This document shows positions 1 to 8,935 of a DNA stretch of 36,093 nucleotides, one piece after another (within the stretch, counting starts at the first letter, position 1; every line of letters starts with the position of its first letter). This DNA is from Bythopirellula sp. (GTDB taxonomy: Bacteria; Planctomycetota; Planctomycetia; Pirellulales; Lacipirellulaceae). A model generated the notes under the pieces. That model had not been told where the DNA came from. It saw nothing but the letters and a program-made list of their open reading frames with translations, and ran no database searches. Location: assembly GCA_028285205.1 (NCBI GenBank), contig JANQQA010000179.1, positions 1 to 36,093 of the forward strand, in the 5' to 3' direction. The position numbers and the translations under genes were made by a program.

Positions 1-744
1 GCGGCCGTCGATCACGCGCTGCAGCTCGCCGCCGATGGGGCGGCTATTCTCGACATTGGTGGTGAGAGCACGCGGCCTTACTCCGAACCGGTCGAAGTCG
101 AAGAAGAACTGCAACGCGTTGTGCCGGTCGTTGAAGCACTCGCCAAGCAAACGACCGTGCCGATCTCAATCGATACCAGCAAGGCAATCGTTGCCAAGGC
201 GGCGATCTTAGCGGGTGCGGAAATCATCAACGACGTGACCGGCCTGACTGGCGATCCAAAAATGATCGAAGTCGCGGCAGGCCTTAACGCAGGAGTGTGC
301 GCGATGCACATGCAGGGCACTCCGCAAACAATGCAAGACGAACCAAAATACGAGGACGTCGTCCGCGATATTCTCAACTATCTCAGGCAGCGGCGCGACG
401 CGCTACTCGAAGCGGGCATAGTAGCGGAACGGATTTGCCTGGATCCGGGAATTGGATTCGGCAAGACGCATCAGCACAATCTGACACTGATGGCTCACTG
501 CGAGGATTTCCATACTTTGGGATGTCCACTACTCGTCGGGCACTCCAGGAAAGGGTTTCTCGCCAAGTTACTGGGCGATAAGTCCGCCGATCGGACCGCA
601 GCCACCGTCGGAAGCGCGCTAGCGCTCGCGGCGCAAGGCGTACAGGTGATTAGGGTGCACGATGTCCGTCCGGTCGGCGAAGCTTTGCTGGCGTTTGCCG
701 CAACCGGCGGCATCGATGGAAAAGAGACCGTGCTAGCAACTTAG
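1..744 (+). CDS. folP: Dihydropteroate synthase, 5'-truncated by window edge
   Basis: This enzyme condenses para-aminobenzoate with 6-hydroxymethyl-dihydropterin diphosphate to give dihydropteroate in cytoplasmic folate synthesis. The frame is open from base 1, giving 247 residues. The family usually has about 270-290, and the N-terminal 'N.TPDSFSDGG' strand is missing, so roughly 30 residues lie upstream of the window. Visible signatures are 'LDIGGESTRP' near fragment residues 17-26, 'DPGIGFGKT' from residue 148, 'GHSRKGF' from residue 180 and the terminal 'RVHDV' phosphate-binding strand. All pterin- and sulfonamide-site motifs in the visible part look intact. The next gene on this strand is proA, 120 bp downstream, with no obvious terminator between them. 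An internal GTG at 121 is not a plausible start because it would remove the ESTRP strand. Confidence 0.96.
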   Translation, partial: AAVDHALQLAADGAAILDIGGESTRPYSEPVEVEEELQRVVPVVEALAKQTTVPISIDTSKAIVAKAAILAGAEIINDVTGLTGDPKMIEVAAGLNAGVCAMHMQGTPQTMQDEPKYEDVVRDILNYLRQRRDALLEAGIVAERICLDPGIGFGKTHQHNLTLMAHCEDFHTLGCPLLVGHSRKGFLAKLLGDKSADRTAATVGSALALAAQGVQVIRVHDVRPVGEALLAFAATGGIDGKETVLAT

Positions 745-864
745 ACGTGGGCGTCTGCACGCGTCCAGCGACATTGACCCCAGTCGGGGATTGAAGGATA
801 CTTGCAGGGTTGGGATCCGCACCGACGGCTTGTCACTAGCACCCTCTCTCCCTGTTCATTAGTA

Positions 865-2154
865 ATGGCCTCCGCTGACACCAAGATTCACAATTCGACC
901 GATTTAGATGTGTATTGCCAGCAAGTCGCGCTACGCGCGAAGGCGGCATCGCGCGAACTGGCTGCAATCTCTGGCGAGACCAAGATCGCCTGGCTGCAAC
1001 GCGCCGCCCAACTGCTGCGTGATAGCATCGACAGCCTGCAGCAGGCGAACGAGGGCGACTTGGCAGCGGCACCAGACTACGGACTGACCGAAGCGCAGAT
1101 CGATCGCCTGCGGCTCACGCCGGAGCGGATCGAGGGGATCGCCACGGCCCTTGAGGAAGTGGCCGTGCTGAAAGACCCAATTGGGCAGGTGATCGACTCG
1201 ACCGTACGACCCAACGGGCTAACGATCAACAAGGTGCGTGTGCCACTGGGCGTGGTTTTTTTCATTTACGAATCGCGTCCTAACGTTACGGCCGACGCGG
1301 CCGCGATTTGTGTAAAGGGCGGCAATGCCGTGATCCTCCGTGGTGGCAAAGAAGCCATACATTCCAGCCAAGCGATTGTCGGCCTGTTGCACAAGGCAGC
1401 TGAAGAAGTGGGATTGCCCGTCGATGCAGTGCAGCTCGTGAACACCACCGACCGCGCCGCGGTCGGCCACTTCCTCGCATTTTCGGAATTGATTGATGTA
1501 GCGATTCCGCGTGGTGGCGAAGGCTTGATTCGACGCGTAACGGCTGAAGCGCAGATGCCGGTCATCAAACATTTTGACGGCAACTGCCATGTGTACGTCG
1601 ACGCCGCTGCCGACCAGAAGATGGCGACTCAGATCGTCGTAAACTCGAAATCCCAACGACTCGGCGTGTGCAACGCTGCCGAATCACTGTTAGTACATGC
1701 CGACATCGCCAGTGAGTTCCTGCCGCTCGTGGCGCAGGCGCTGGAAGCAAAGGGAATTGAGCTCCGCGGAGATGAACGCGTATGTGAGCTCGTTGAAAGT
1801 GCGAAGCCGGCGAGCGAGGCCGACTTCGGTGCGGAGTACTTGGCGCCAATTATCTCAGTCTGCGTGGTGAGCTCGGTCGAAGATGCAATCGAGCACATCA
1901 ATCGCTACGGCTCGGGACACACCGATACGATTGTGACCAACGACCTGGAAGCTTCCGAGAGATTTGCTGTGGGAGTAGATAGCTCGGCGGTAATGATCAA
2001 CGCGAGCACGCGATTCAACGATGGTGGCGAATTCGGACTTGGTGCCGAAATCGGCATCAGCACCGACAAATTCCACGCTCGCGGCCCCTGCGGAATCGAG
2101 GAGCTGACCAGCTACAAGTACGTCGTCCACGGAAACGGACAAGTTAGAAGCTGA
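865..2154 (+). CDS. proA: Glutamate-5-semialdehyde dehydrogenase (gamma-glutamyl phosphate reductase)
   Basis: ProA reduces gamma-glutamyl phosphate to glutamate-5-semialdehyde with NADPH, the second step of proline synthesis. The protein has 429 residues, the normal length for the family. It has the aldehyde-dehydrogenase fold, with the cofactor-side '[12 protein letters not shown]' segment, the 'IPRGGEGLI' loop, and the catalytic cysteine C269 in '[15 protein letters not shown]'. The C-terminal '[18 protein letters not shown]' is a hallmark of the family. The frame is open upstream to a TTG at 802. I chose the ATG at 865 because homology begins soon after it and the 21 extra residues look like untranslated leader. 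No proB is present. There is no purine-rich ribosome site in front of 865, so the start is less certain than the function. Confidence 0.96.
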   Translation: MASADTKIHNSTDLDVYCQQVALRAKAASRELAAISGETKIAWLQRAAQLLRDSIDSLQQANEGDLAAAPDYGLTEAQIDRLRLTPERIEGIATALEEVAVLKDPIGQVIDSTVRPNGLTINKVRVPLGVVFFIYESRPNVTADAAAICVKGGNAVILRGGKEAIHSSQAIVGLLHKAAEEVGLPVDAVQLVNTTDRAAVGHFLAFSELIDVAIPRGGEGLIRRVTAEAQMPVIKHFDGNCHVYVDAAADQKMATQIVVNSKSQRLGVCNAAESLLVHADIASEFLPLVAQALEAKGIELRGDERVCELVESAKPASEADFGAEYLAPIISVCVVSSVEDAIEHINRYGSGHTDTIVTNDLEASERFAVGVDSSAVMINASTRFNDGGEFGLGAEIGISTDKFHARGPCGIEELTSYKYVVHGNGQVRS

Positions 2155-2258
2155 TTGCGGCAGAGCTGAAAGCGGACTGCGGATAGCATACGGGGAAGCT
2201 CGTACGCCATTCCGCCGCTCGTAGTTTGCCTTCCGCATTCATAGCAACGGAGTGCAAC

Positions 2259-3317
2259 ATGGGTGGAGATGTCTTAAGTCAAGCGGAAGTCGAAAACCTT
2301 CTCAGCGCGATGGACGGCGAGGTCGACGAGGCCCCTGCCGGCGCCTCTGCGGCACCAACGCGTTCCCGCGAGAAGGTAACCGTCTACGACTTCAAACGCC
2401 CCGAACGTGTCGGCAAAGAGCAGATGCGCGCGTTGCAGACGATGCACGAGGGGTTCGGTCGCAACTTTGGTGCTGCGCTCTCGGCGTTACTGCGTACCAT
2501 CGTCGAAGTGAAATTGACGAGCGTTGACCAGCTGACGTACAGCGAGTTTGTTTTCAGCCTCGAAAATCCCACTTGTTTCAACCTGATCAATGCAGAGCCG
2601 CTAGAAGGCCAACTGATTCTCGACATCAACCCTTCGATTTTGTTTCCCATTATTGATCGGCTCCTTGGTGGCAGCATGTCGGGCGCGGCGCCGGCGCGCA
2701 GGCCGCTGACGGAAATTGAGCTTCGCCTGGTGAAACGGATAACCGACCTGTTCCTCAACGAGATGCAGCACGCTTGGGAGAATGTGCTGCGATTGGAACT
2801 CGCCGTGGAACGTGTGGAAAGTAATCCGCAACTGGTGCAGATTATTCCGGCCAACGAAGTCGTAATCTTGGTGAGTTTTGAGCTCACCGTCGGCGAGACG
2901 CGCGGCATGGTCAATCTCTGTATCCCATTCAACTCGATCGAGCGGATCAGCCACAAGCTTTCTTCCAACAGCTGGGTGAGTTACAGCAAACGGCCACCAA
3001 CTCCCGAGTCGATGCAACTGGTGACCGATCGAATTTCAAACGCGCCGTTGGAGGTGGTGGTCGAGCTGGCCGAAACCAAGATCACCACTGCCGACCTGAT
3101 CGGACTGCGTATCGGTGACATCATCGCGAGTGAGAAGGATATCCGCGAACCACTGAAAGTCTCGGTCGAAGGAAAATCAAAGTTCGAGGCGCGAGCGGGG
3201 CAGTTTAAGGGCCGCAAGGCCATCGAAATCCTTCGAGTTACCGAAGATCAACATCTCGACGCAACCGCCGGTGCACCCCCAGTTCAACAGGGCAAGCAAC
3301 AAGCAGAGTCTGCTTGA
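2259..3317 (+). CDS. fliM: Flagellar motor switch protein FliM
   Basis: FliM forms the middle part of the flagellar C-ring and binds phosphorylated CheY to reverse rotation. The protein has 352 residues (E. coli has 334). Residues 5-20 carry 'LSQAEVENLLSAMDG', the CheY-binding N-terminal motif. A CheC-like middle domain follows at about 50-230, including 'GAALSALLRTIVEVKL'. The C-terminal SpoA/FliN-like domain spans about 265-340, including 'GLRIGDIIASEK'. I chose the ATG at 2259 over an upstream TTG at 2226 because the CheY motif starts immediately after it. No other flagellar gene is visible on either side; it sits between proA and a zinc-ribbon gene. The last 25 or so residues are Gln/Ala-rich and not conserved in the family. 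Function is inferred from domain content. Confidence 0.95.
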   Translation: MGGDVLSQAEVENLLSAMDGEVDEAPAGASAAPTRSREKVTVYDFKRPERVGKEQMRALQTMHEGFGRNFGAALSALLRTIVEVKLTSVDQLTYSEFVFSLENPTCFNLINAEPLEGQLILDINPSILFPIIDRLLGGSMSGAAPARRPLTEIELRLVKRITDLFLNEMQHAWENVLRLELAVERVESNPQLVQIIPANEVVILVSFELTVGETRGMVNLCIPFNSIERISHKLSSNSWVSYSKRPPTPESMQLVTDRISNAPLEVVVELAETKITTADLIGLRIGDIIASEKDIREPLKVSVEGKSKFEARAGQFKGRKAIEILRVTEDQHLDATAGAPPVQQGKQQAESA

Positions 3318-3866
3318 GAGACGCTGTTCAGAGCCTCCAGCAGGAATTCCACCCAAGTCGAATGCTAGGAATCGCGAACCCGGCGTTCCCCACCGGGGGG
3401 GCCGACGGCGGAGCAATAATGACTGTCACCCCCGCAGGAAGCAACATTTGATTGACTGGGTGGCTTTAGGTAGGCAAAATGAAGTTATCACTTTTCTAAT
3501 CTGCAGATGACTTATTGACGATTGCTTTTTTGAATTCTTCCTTCATCGAGTTCTTGCAAGATCCGGATTATGAATCACGCAAGTTCGCACGATGACGCAT
3601 GTTGATGACACTCGTTACTGGCGCATTCAGCCAAGTCGGGTGTCGTGCCTACGGAACGGCGGAAGCTGGCGGAATAAGAAGGGCATAACGAGGGCCGACG
3701 TAAGCTTGGGCATGTCGCCGCTGCTTGCTGATTCGGTCGTTCGTATGTTGTTGGGGCCCGCTAGGCTACTCCTACCACCTGACGGCTGGTCGGAGTGACG
3801 AGTTACGATGGCAAGGGTTGCGGCTGAGTTGTTCAGTTTCAGCGTGCCGTAGCGAGGAGATCAGTC
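3318..3866. other. 549-bp intergenic region without a supported gene
   Basis: Several short open frames cross this stretch but none has recognisable composition, a good ribosome site or a family match. The first 250 bases are AT-richer than the surrounding genes. The only structure I can support is the hairpin at 3768-3796 listed separately. I see no tRNA-like clover-leaf and no transposon ends. Confidence 0.5.
3768..3796 (+). other. Hairpin upstream of the zinc-ribbon gene
   Basis: The arms ACTCCTACCA (3768-3777) and TGGTCGGAGT (3787-3796) pair over 10 bp with one mismatch around a 9-nt loop. The stem lies 70 bp before the next start codon and has no T-tract, so it is more likely a leader structure or chance than a terminator. 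Confidence 0.35.
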
Positions 3867-4232
3867 ATGGGGATTCACGTCACGTGTCCCAATGGGCACG
3901 AGTTCAAGGTCAAAGATAAGTACGCAGGCAAGAAGGGACTCTGTCCGTACTGCAAAGGTCAAGTCAAAGTGCTTGTCCCGGACAACTCGGAGGACGAAAT
4001 CAAGAAAGCGGCTTTTCGCGTTGCCGCCGAAGAGCATGGAGCTGGCGCCGCTGCGGCCGCCGCAAGTTCCGTCTTTGATGACCACGACGCAGGGATTGAA
4101 GATCCCAGTGCTAGCTGTAGCCTGATGAACTCATCGGTCGTGCGACACAATATCCGCTGCCAGTGTGGCGAGAGTGTCCCCATGTGGTTCGCCAAGTGCC
4201 CCAAGTGCGGCCACTTCTTCGAGCATCGTTAG
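3867..4232 (+). CDS. Small double zinc-ribbon protein, function unknown
   Basis: The protein has 121 residues and probably two zinc sites. The N-terminal one uses 'CPNGHEF' and 'CPYCKG' (residues 6-31 roughly). The C-terminal one uses 'CQCGE' and 'CPKCGHFF' (about 95-119). Between them lies a flexible stretch with eight alanines in a short run and an acidic segment. The start is supported by a purine-rich site (GCGAGGAG) 7-8 bases before the ATG. The N-terminal part, with 'KGLCPYC', resembles the cytosolic ribbon modules common in planctomycete hypothetical proteins. The role is unknown; protein or RNA binding is possible but not shown. Its stop codon is 2 bp from the converging cstA stop, with no terminator between them. 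Confidence 0.8.
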   Translation: MGIHVTCPNGHEFKVKDKYAGKKGLCPYCKGQVKVLVPDNSEDEIKKAAFRVAAEEHGAGAAAAAASSVFDDHDAGIEDPSASCSLMNSSVVRHNIRCQCGESVPMWFAKCPKCGHFFEHR

Positions 4233-4234
4233 CG

Positions 4235-6097
4235 CTAACATGATCTGCCGCTGACCAAGTCTCCCGTTCCAGCTGGCGGCAAGGGGGGCAGCGCTTCTTC
4301 AAGAATGCCTCGTGCCCGAGGCCACGCGATCACTGCTTCGACGATCATCCAGAATTGCAAAAGCAGGGCGGTCACGCCGATTGACAGTAGCAGGTAGTTT
4401 CCCTTCGGCCACCAACCTGTCTCGGGATTGAAGATCTGCCAACTGAGCGCCCACAGTGGCATGACGATCATCACCAGCATGGGTACCAGTGCAAACCAAA
4501 TCGGTTTGTTCCGGCGATACAGATAAAACACCGTGACCATCAGTGCCAGGCCTGCCAGCAGTTGGTTCGTCGCACCAAACAGTGGCCAAAGATAAAGTCC
4601 CCCGGTGCCGTGTGGGCGCAGCGTACCGTCGGCGAGGGCAGGGCCGCGCATCAGAGCGAGCATCAACGCCAAGGCCACGGCAAACGCAGTCGCAATGTAC
4701 TTGTTCATCAGCGGTTTGATGCCAAAATCGGCGGCCAATTCTTGGACGACGTAACGTTGCAGTCGCGTCGCGGTATCGAGCGTTGTGGCCGCGAAGCAAG
4801 CGACCAGCACCGCAATGATTGCAATCGAGAGTTGTAGTGGAAGACCCAGCGCCGACAGGAAATTGGCCCCGCCTTCGACGAATGCTCCTACCTTCGCGCC
4901 GAGCCCAAACTCACTCCAGCTGCTCTCTGGGTTGTATCTAGCAATCCACGCAGCCTGTCCGGCGAGCTGCTCGCCAGCGTCATCGACGGCCGCGACGTAA
5001 GAACCATTCTCCTGACGAGTGAATTTGCCCATGCCGACGCCAGCGCAACAGGCAAGAATCACAATGACGGCAAGCGCCCCTTCCAGCAGCATTGCGCCGT
5101 ACGCCACGTACTGGGCGTCTCGTTCGTTGGCGACTTGCTTGCTCGACGTGCCGGAACTGACCAGACAGTGGAACCCACTAACCGCGCCGCACGCGATCGT
5201 GATGAATAGAAACGGCCAAATCGGTGGGGCACCAATGGGGGCCTTCTCGGCGATGGCGGGGGCACTGCCCGTGAGATCTGCTTCTCCCGTCAAACCGGCC
5301 ACAAACATCCCGCCCACCAGCAGCGACAACGCTACGATCAGTTGGTGGCTGTTGATATAGTCACGCGGCTGCAGCAGCACCCAGACTGGCAGGACGGATG
5401 CGAGGAAACAATACACGAACAGGATCGCCGTCCAAATTACGATTGGATTCCCCCAAAGCTCTGGCAATGTTACGGGATAGAGTGTGCCGAGATAGATCGC
5501 TCCGTAGAGAATCCCTAGTGCGATCAGCGAAGGCCCCAGCAAGCCGCCACCAAACCGAAACACCCAAAACCCGATCGCGACGGCCACAGGCATCGCAATC
5601 CAAACGCTGAGCACTGACTCGGGATAAAGTTTGAAGATGGAGGCGATCACCAGGCCGAAAATCGCCAGCACGACGGTGAGTGCAAAAAACAGCACCAACA
5701 GGAACAAAATCTTCGCCCGCGGCGCGATCATTCGCCCGGCAATTTCTCCGACCGTCTGACCTCGGTTGCGGAGGCTGACCACCAGAGCACCGAAGTCGTG
5801 CACGGCGCCGATGAAGATCGAGCCGAACACGACCCACAGCAGTGCCGGAAGCCAACCCCAGAACACGGCAATTGCCGGGCCGACGATCGGGCCCGTCCCA
5901 GCGATGCTGGTGAAATGATGGCCAAAGATCACCTGCTTGCGTGTGGGTACGTAATCGACGTCGTCCCGCAACTGCTGGCTTGGCACTTCTGCCGCTTCAT
6001 CGAGTCCGAAGACTTTCGTACCTAGCCACCTGCCATAGGTGTGGTACGCGACGATGAACCCAAGGAACGAGCCAGCGGCGATCAACAGTGTGAGCAT
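4235..6097 (-). CDS. cstA: Carbon starvation protein A family transporter
   Basis: CstA-family proteins are inner-membrane transporters; E. coli members take up peptides or pyruvate. The protein has 620 residues and many hydrophobic spans (about 14-16 by eye). It starts with 'MLTLLIAAGSFLGFI'. Conserved signatures are 'HHFTSIAGTGPIVGPA', 'VHDFGALVVSLR' and 'GFHCLVSSGTSSKQ'. It belongs to the shorter branch of the family (E. coli CstA has about 700). The ATG at 6097 begins the first membrane segment and is the natural start, although no clear Shine-Dalgarno precedes it. It is transcribed divergently from trxB, sharing a control region of about 190 bp. The substrate cannot be told from sequence. 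Confidence 0.92.
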   Translation of the reverse strand: MLTLLIAAGSFLGFIVAYHTYGRWLGTKVFGLDEAAEVPSQQLRDDVDYVPTRKQVIFGHHFTSIAGTGPIVGPAIAVFWGWLPALLWVVFGSIFIGAVHDFGALVVSLRNRGQTVGEIAGRMIAPRAKILFLLVLFFALTVVLAIFGLVIASIFKLYPESVLSVWIAMPVAVAIGFWVFRFGGGLLGPSLIALGILYGAIYLGTLYPVTLPELWGNPIVIWTAILFVYCFLASVLPVWVLLQPRDYINSHQLIVALSLLVGGMFVAGLTGEADLTGSAPAIAEKAPIGAPPIWPFLFITIACGAVSGFHCLVSSGTSSKQVANERDAQYVAYGAMLLEGALAVIVILACCAGVGMGKFTRQENGSYVAAVDDAGEQLAGQAAWIARYNPESSWSEFGLGAKVGAFVEGGANFLSALGLPLQLSIAIIAVLVACFAATTLDTATRLQRYVVQELAADFGIKPLMNKYIATAFAVALALMLALMRGPALADGTLRPHGTGGLYLWPLFGATNQLLAGLALMVTVFYLYRRNKPIWFALVPMLVMIVMPLWALSWQIFNPETGWWPKGNYLLLSIGVTALLLQFWMIVEAVIAWPRARGILEEALPPLPPAGTGDLVSGRSC

Positions 6098-6139
6098 TGC
6101 GTGTATCTGAGACGGACCAAGTTGATGACGAGACAGTTC

Positions 6140-6168
6140 ATCATATCAGCCAAAACAGGTCAGCCAAA
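6140..6168 (-). promoter_or_regulatory. Possible cstA promoter overlapped by two direct repeats
   Basis: On the minus strand a TATGAT box occupies 6145-6140, about 40 bases upstream of the cstA start. No good -35 is visible at the right distance. On the plus strand TCAGCCAAA occurs twice, at 6146-6154 and 6160-6168, a 14-bp period that covers the expected spacer and -35. This arrangement could be an activator or repressor site, but that is inference. Confidence 0.35.
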
Positions 6169-6192
6169 GCCGGTGGTGTGCCAAACCGTTGG

Positions 6193-6221
6193 TTTACGCC
6201 GCTGAGTGAGACTTCTATAAT
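6193..6221 (+). promoter_or_regulatory. Sigma70-type promoter for trxB
   Basis: TTTACG (6193-6198) and a perfect TATAAT (6216-6221) are separated by 17 bp. Transcription would begin near 6228, about 57 bases before the preferred trxB start. A short dyad, AAACC-GTT-GGTTT at 6183-6195, overlaps the -35. Confidence 0.6.
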
Positions 6222-6228
6222 TCCCAAC

Positions 6229-6242
6229 TTGTTGATCAACAA
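6229..6242. promoter_or_regulatory. 14-bp perfect palindrome at the trxB transcription start
   Basis: TTGTTGATCAACAA at 6229-6242 is its own reverse complement. It begins 7 bases after the TATAAT box, where a repressor would block initiation or early elongation. No binding protein can be named from the site alone. Confidence 0.5.
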
Positions 6243-6284
6243 CCAAAAACGGCGGTGACGCCCGTTGCGAAAGGAACCATACCC

Positions 6285-7331
6285 GTGCCAGAACACGTTG
6301 TCATTGTAGGAAGCGGACCAGCCGGCTGGGCGGCAGCGATCTATACGTCGCGTGCCAACCTCAATCCTCTGGCCTTCGAAGGTGCCGTCACGGAAGACAA
6401 CCGGCTGCAAGGCACACTGCCGCTGGGCCAACTCGCATTGACCACCGAGGTAGAAAACTACCCCGGTTTCCCCGCCGGGGACCTCAGCGAGTATTACCGC
6501 ACGGCTCTGCCCAGCGAGCATCACTGGATGATCGACATGCATCAGAAGGAAGGCTGCTCCGGTCCCGAGTTGATGCACCTAATGCGCCAACAGGCCACGA
6601 ACTTTGGCACCAAGGTCGTTACGGACGATATTGTTGAAGTCGATTTCGATGTGCACCCATTCAAACTCAAGTCGATGGGTGGCCAGGAAATCGAAGCGTT
6701 GAGCGTGATCATAGCTACCGGCGCCCGCGCGAATTATCTTGGTTTGCCGTCGGAGGAGAAGTACAAGAATGCGGGCGTCAGCGCTTGTGCCGTGTGCGAC
6801 GGAGCACTGCCGCGATTCCGCAACAAACCACTGGTCGTGGTGGGCGGCGGCGATTCGGCTGTCGAGGAAGCTGACTACTTGTCGAAGTTTGCGAGCACGG
6901 TCTACCTGATCCATCGTCGCGACGAGCTGCGCGCTTCGAAGATCATGGCCCAACGCGCAATCGACAACCCCAAGATCGACATCCAGTGGAACTCGGTGGT
7001 CGACGAAATTCTCGGCAACGACACCGATGGCGTGACCGGGGTGCGACTGAAATCGACGGTCGACGAGAGCACACGTGAGGTGGAAGCAGGCGGCGCGTTC
7101 ATGGCCATCGGCCACACCCCCAACACCAACTTTCTGGAAGGCAAGCTTGAGATGACCGACAAAAAGTATCTCAAGTGGACAGTCCCCTTCCGCACCAACA
7201 CGAGCGTCGAAGGCGTATTCGCCGCGGGCGACGTCGCCGACGATTACTATCGCCAGGCCGTTACCGCTGCGGGCACCGGCTGCATGGCCGCCCTCGACGC
7301 GGAACGCTGGTTGGCGGCGAAGGGACTGTAG
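6285..7331 (+). CDS. trxB: Thioredoxin-disulfide reductase (NADPH)
   Basis: TrxB transfers electrons from NADPH through FAD and a redox disulfide to thioredoxin. The FAD-binding '[13 protein letters not shown]' is at residues 8-20 and the redox centre 'CAVC' at 168-171 (CATC in E. coli). The NADPH-binding '[10 protein letters not shown]' and 'HRRDELRA' follow, and the C-terminal '[11 protein letters not shown]' FAD motif is present. I prefer the GTG at 6285, preceded by a GAAAGGA ribosome site 8 bases upstream, giving 348 residues; a GTG at 6255 would add 10 residues. The protein is about 27 residues longer than E. coli TrxB, because of an insertion at about residues 66-92 between 'YPGFP' and 'GPELM'. 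Thioredoxin itself is not encoded nearby. Confidence 0.95.
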   Translation: MPEHVVIVGSGPAGWAAAIYTSRANLNPLAFEGAVTEDNRLQGTLPLGQLALTTEVENYPGFPAGDLSEYYRTALPSEHHWMIDMHQKEGCSGPELMHLMRQQATNFGTKVVTDDIVEVDFDVHPFKLKSMGGQEIEALSVIIATGARANYLGLPSEEKYKNAGVSACAVCDGALPRFRNKPLVVVGGGDSAVEEADYLSKFASTVYLIHRRDELRASKIMAQRAIDNPKIDIQWNSVVDEILGNDTDGVTGVRLKSTVDESTREVEAGGAFMAIGHTPNTNFLEGKLEMTDKKYLKWTVPFRTNTSVEGVFAAGDVADDYYRQAVTAAGTGCMAALDAERWLAAKGL

Positions 7332-7337
7332 CGGAAA

Positions 7338-7491
7338 TTTACCACGGAGCCACGGAGAGCACTGAGGAGGGCTGAATGTCGAATGAAGCACGAACGGTGA
7401 ATACCATCGACTGTCGACACTACATGTGCATAGTTTCGCATTTCAGTGTGCACTGCCGCGTTCTCCGTGCTCTGAGTGGCTCCGTGGTAAA
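7338..7491. repeat. Intergenic inverted-repeat element, copy A
   Basis: A perfect 16-bp inverted repeat, TTTACCACGGAGCCAC at 7338-7353 and its complement at 7476-7491, bounds about 120 bp of noncoding DNA between trxB and asnS. The similarity continues inward imperfectly (GGAGAGCACTGAG against TCAGAGCACGGAG). The interior holds GAATGTCGAATGAAGCAC at 7374-7391, which recurs at 16 of 18 bases in the element between pyrH and frr. A second element with the same ends lies at 30107-30200. Confidence 0.75.
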
Positions 7492-7521
7492 CTTGCACGA
7501 TAGCTCAGGGAGGACGACCAG

Positions 7522-8916
7522 ATGAGCAAACTTTCGATTCGCGCTGCGCGGCAGCCAGATGCCATCGGGCAGCAGGCGACGCTGCAAGGCTGGGTCCGCA
7601 CGCGTCGGGACTCCAAGGGCGGTTTCAGCTTTTTGGAACTCAACGATGGTAGCTGCCTCGCGAACATCCAAGTGATCGCCGATGCCGATTTGCCGAACTA
7701 CGAGTCGGAGATCAAACATCTGTCAGCCGGTTGCAGCGTAACGATCATCGGCGAAATCAAGGAGTCGGGTGGCAAGGGACAGGCGACCGAAATGCAGGCC
7801 GCCGAGGTGATTGTTCACGGTTGGTCGGATCCGGAAGCGTATCCGCTACAGAAGAAACGCCACTCGATGGAAAAGCTCCGCGAATGGGCTCATTTGCGAC
7901 CGCGTACCAACACGATCGGCGCGGTGATGCGGGTGCGGAATCAAATCTGCCGCTTGATTCATGACTTCTTCCAGGAGAACGAATTTCTCTATATTCAAAC
8001 GCCAATCATCACCGCCAGCGATTGCGAAGGCGCCGGCGAGATGTTCCGCGTCACGACGATCGACCCTGGCAACGTGCCGACGAAACAGGACGGCTCGATT
8101 GACTTCGAGCAAGATTTTTTTGACCGCCCGTCGTATCTTACCGTGTCGGGGCAGTTGGAGGGCGAAATCTACGCGACAGCGCTCGGCAAGGTCTACACCT
8201 TTGGGCCGACCTTTCGCGCGGAGAACTCGCACACGTCGCGGCACCTCGCCGAATTCTGGATGATCGAGCCGGAGATGGCCTTCTACGAACTTGAAGACAA
8301 CATGCGCTTGGCTGAGCAATTCCTGAAGCGTATCGTCAACGAGGTTCGCGAAAACTGCCAGGAAGACATCGAATTCTTCCAAAAACGCATTGATGACTCC
8401 GTCGAGGCGACGCTTGATTCGGTCGCGAGTCAGGAGTTTCAACGGCTCAGCTACACCGACGCAATCGCGCTGCTCGAGAACTCTGGTGAGAAGTTCGAGT
8501 ATCCGATCAGCTGGGGCGCCGATCTGCAAGCCGAACACGAACGCTTCCTCACCGAGAAGCACTTCAAGTCACCGGTCATCCTGTACGACTACCCAGCGAC
8601 GATCAAGCCGTTCTACATGCGAGTGAACGACGATCCCAAGACGGTGCGTGCGATGGACGTGCTCGTCCCGCGCGTGGGAGAGATCATCGGCGGCAGCCAG
8701 CGCGAGGACCGCCTCGACGTGCTCGAATCACGTATGGCCGACCAAGGCCTCGACGCCAAAGAGTATTGGTGGTACCTCGACCTGCGTCGTTTCGGCACCG
8801 TACCTCACTCGGGCTTCGGCTTGGGCCTGGAAAGGATGGTTCAATTCGTGACCGGTATGGCCAACATCCGCGATGTGATTCCTTTTCCCCGTACACCGGG
8901 CAATGCGGAATTCTAG
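7522..8916 (+). CDS. asnS: Asparagine-tRNA ligase
   Basis: AsnRS charges tRNA-Asn with asparagine in the cytoplasm. It has 464 residues, matching bacterial AsnRS. An N-terminal OB-fold anticodon-binding domain spans about 17-105, with '[15 protein letters not shown]'. The class II catalytic core follows: motif 1 near '[18 protein letters not shown]', motif 2 '[16 protein letters not shown]' and motif 3 '[15 protein letters not shown]'. The 'IEPEMAF' and 'PRTPGNAEF' segments favour AsnRS over AspRS. The ATG at 7522 has GGGAGGAC about 7 bases upstream. It follows the inverted-repeat element by 30 bp and converges on the DUF1080 gene with an 8-bp gap. Confidence 0.97.
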   Translation: MSKLSIRAARQPDAIGQQATLQGWVRTRRDSKGGFSFLELNDGSCLANIQVIADADLPNYESEIKHLSAGCSVTIIGEIKESGGKGQATEMQAAEVIVHGWSDPEAYPLQKKRHSMEKLREWAHLRPRTNTIGAVMRVRNQICRLIHDFFQENEFLYIQTPIITASDCEGAGEMFRVTTIDPGNVPTKQDGSIDFEQDFFDRPSYLTVSGQLEGEIYATALGKVYTFGPTFRAENSHTSRHLAEFWMIEPEMAFYELEDNMRLAEQFLKRIVNEVRENCQEDIEFFQKRIDDSVEATLDSVASQEFQRLSYTDAIALLENSGEKFEYPISWGADLQAEHERFLTEKHFKSPVILYDYPATIKPFYMRVNDDPKTVRAMDVLVPRVGEIIGGSQREDRLDVLESRMADQGLDAKEYWWYLDLRRFGTVPHSGFGLGLERMVQFVTGMANIRDVIPFPRTPGNAEF

Positions 8917-8917
8917 C

Positions 8918-8935
8918 AGCTGCTCTACGGCAGCT
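8918..8935. terminator. Short hairpin between convergent asnS and DUF1080 genes
   Basis: AGCTGC (8918-8923) and GCAGCT (8930-8935) form a 6-bp stem with a 6-nt loop just after the asnS stop, overlapping the last codons of the opposing gene. There is no T-tract on either side, so a terminator role is weakly supported. Confidence 0.25.

Noticed and set aside
3318..3866. Possible pseudogene relic after fliM
   Set aside because: Frames in all directions are short and unrecognisable, so decayed coding sequence cannot be told from ordinary spacer.
6579..7391. 270-codon minus-strand open frame
   Set aside because: It is antisense to trxB, where the conserved FAD, NADPH and CxxC motifs establish the sense frame.
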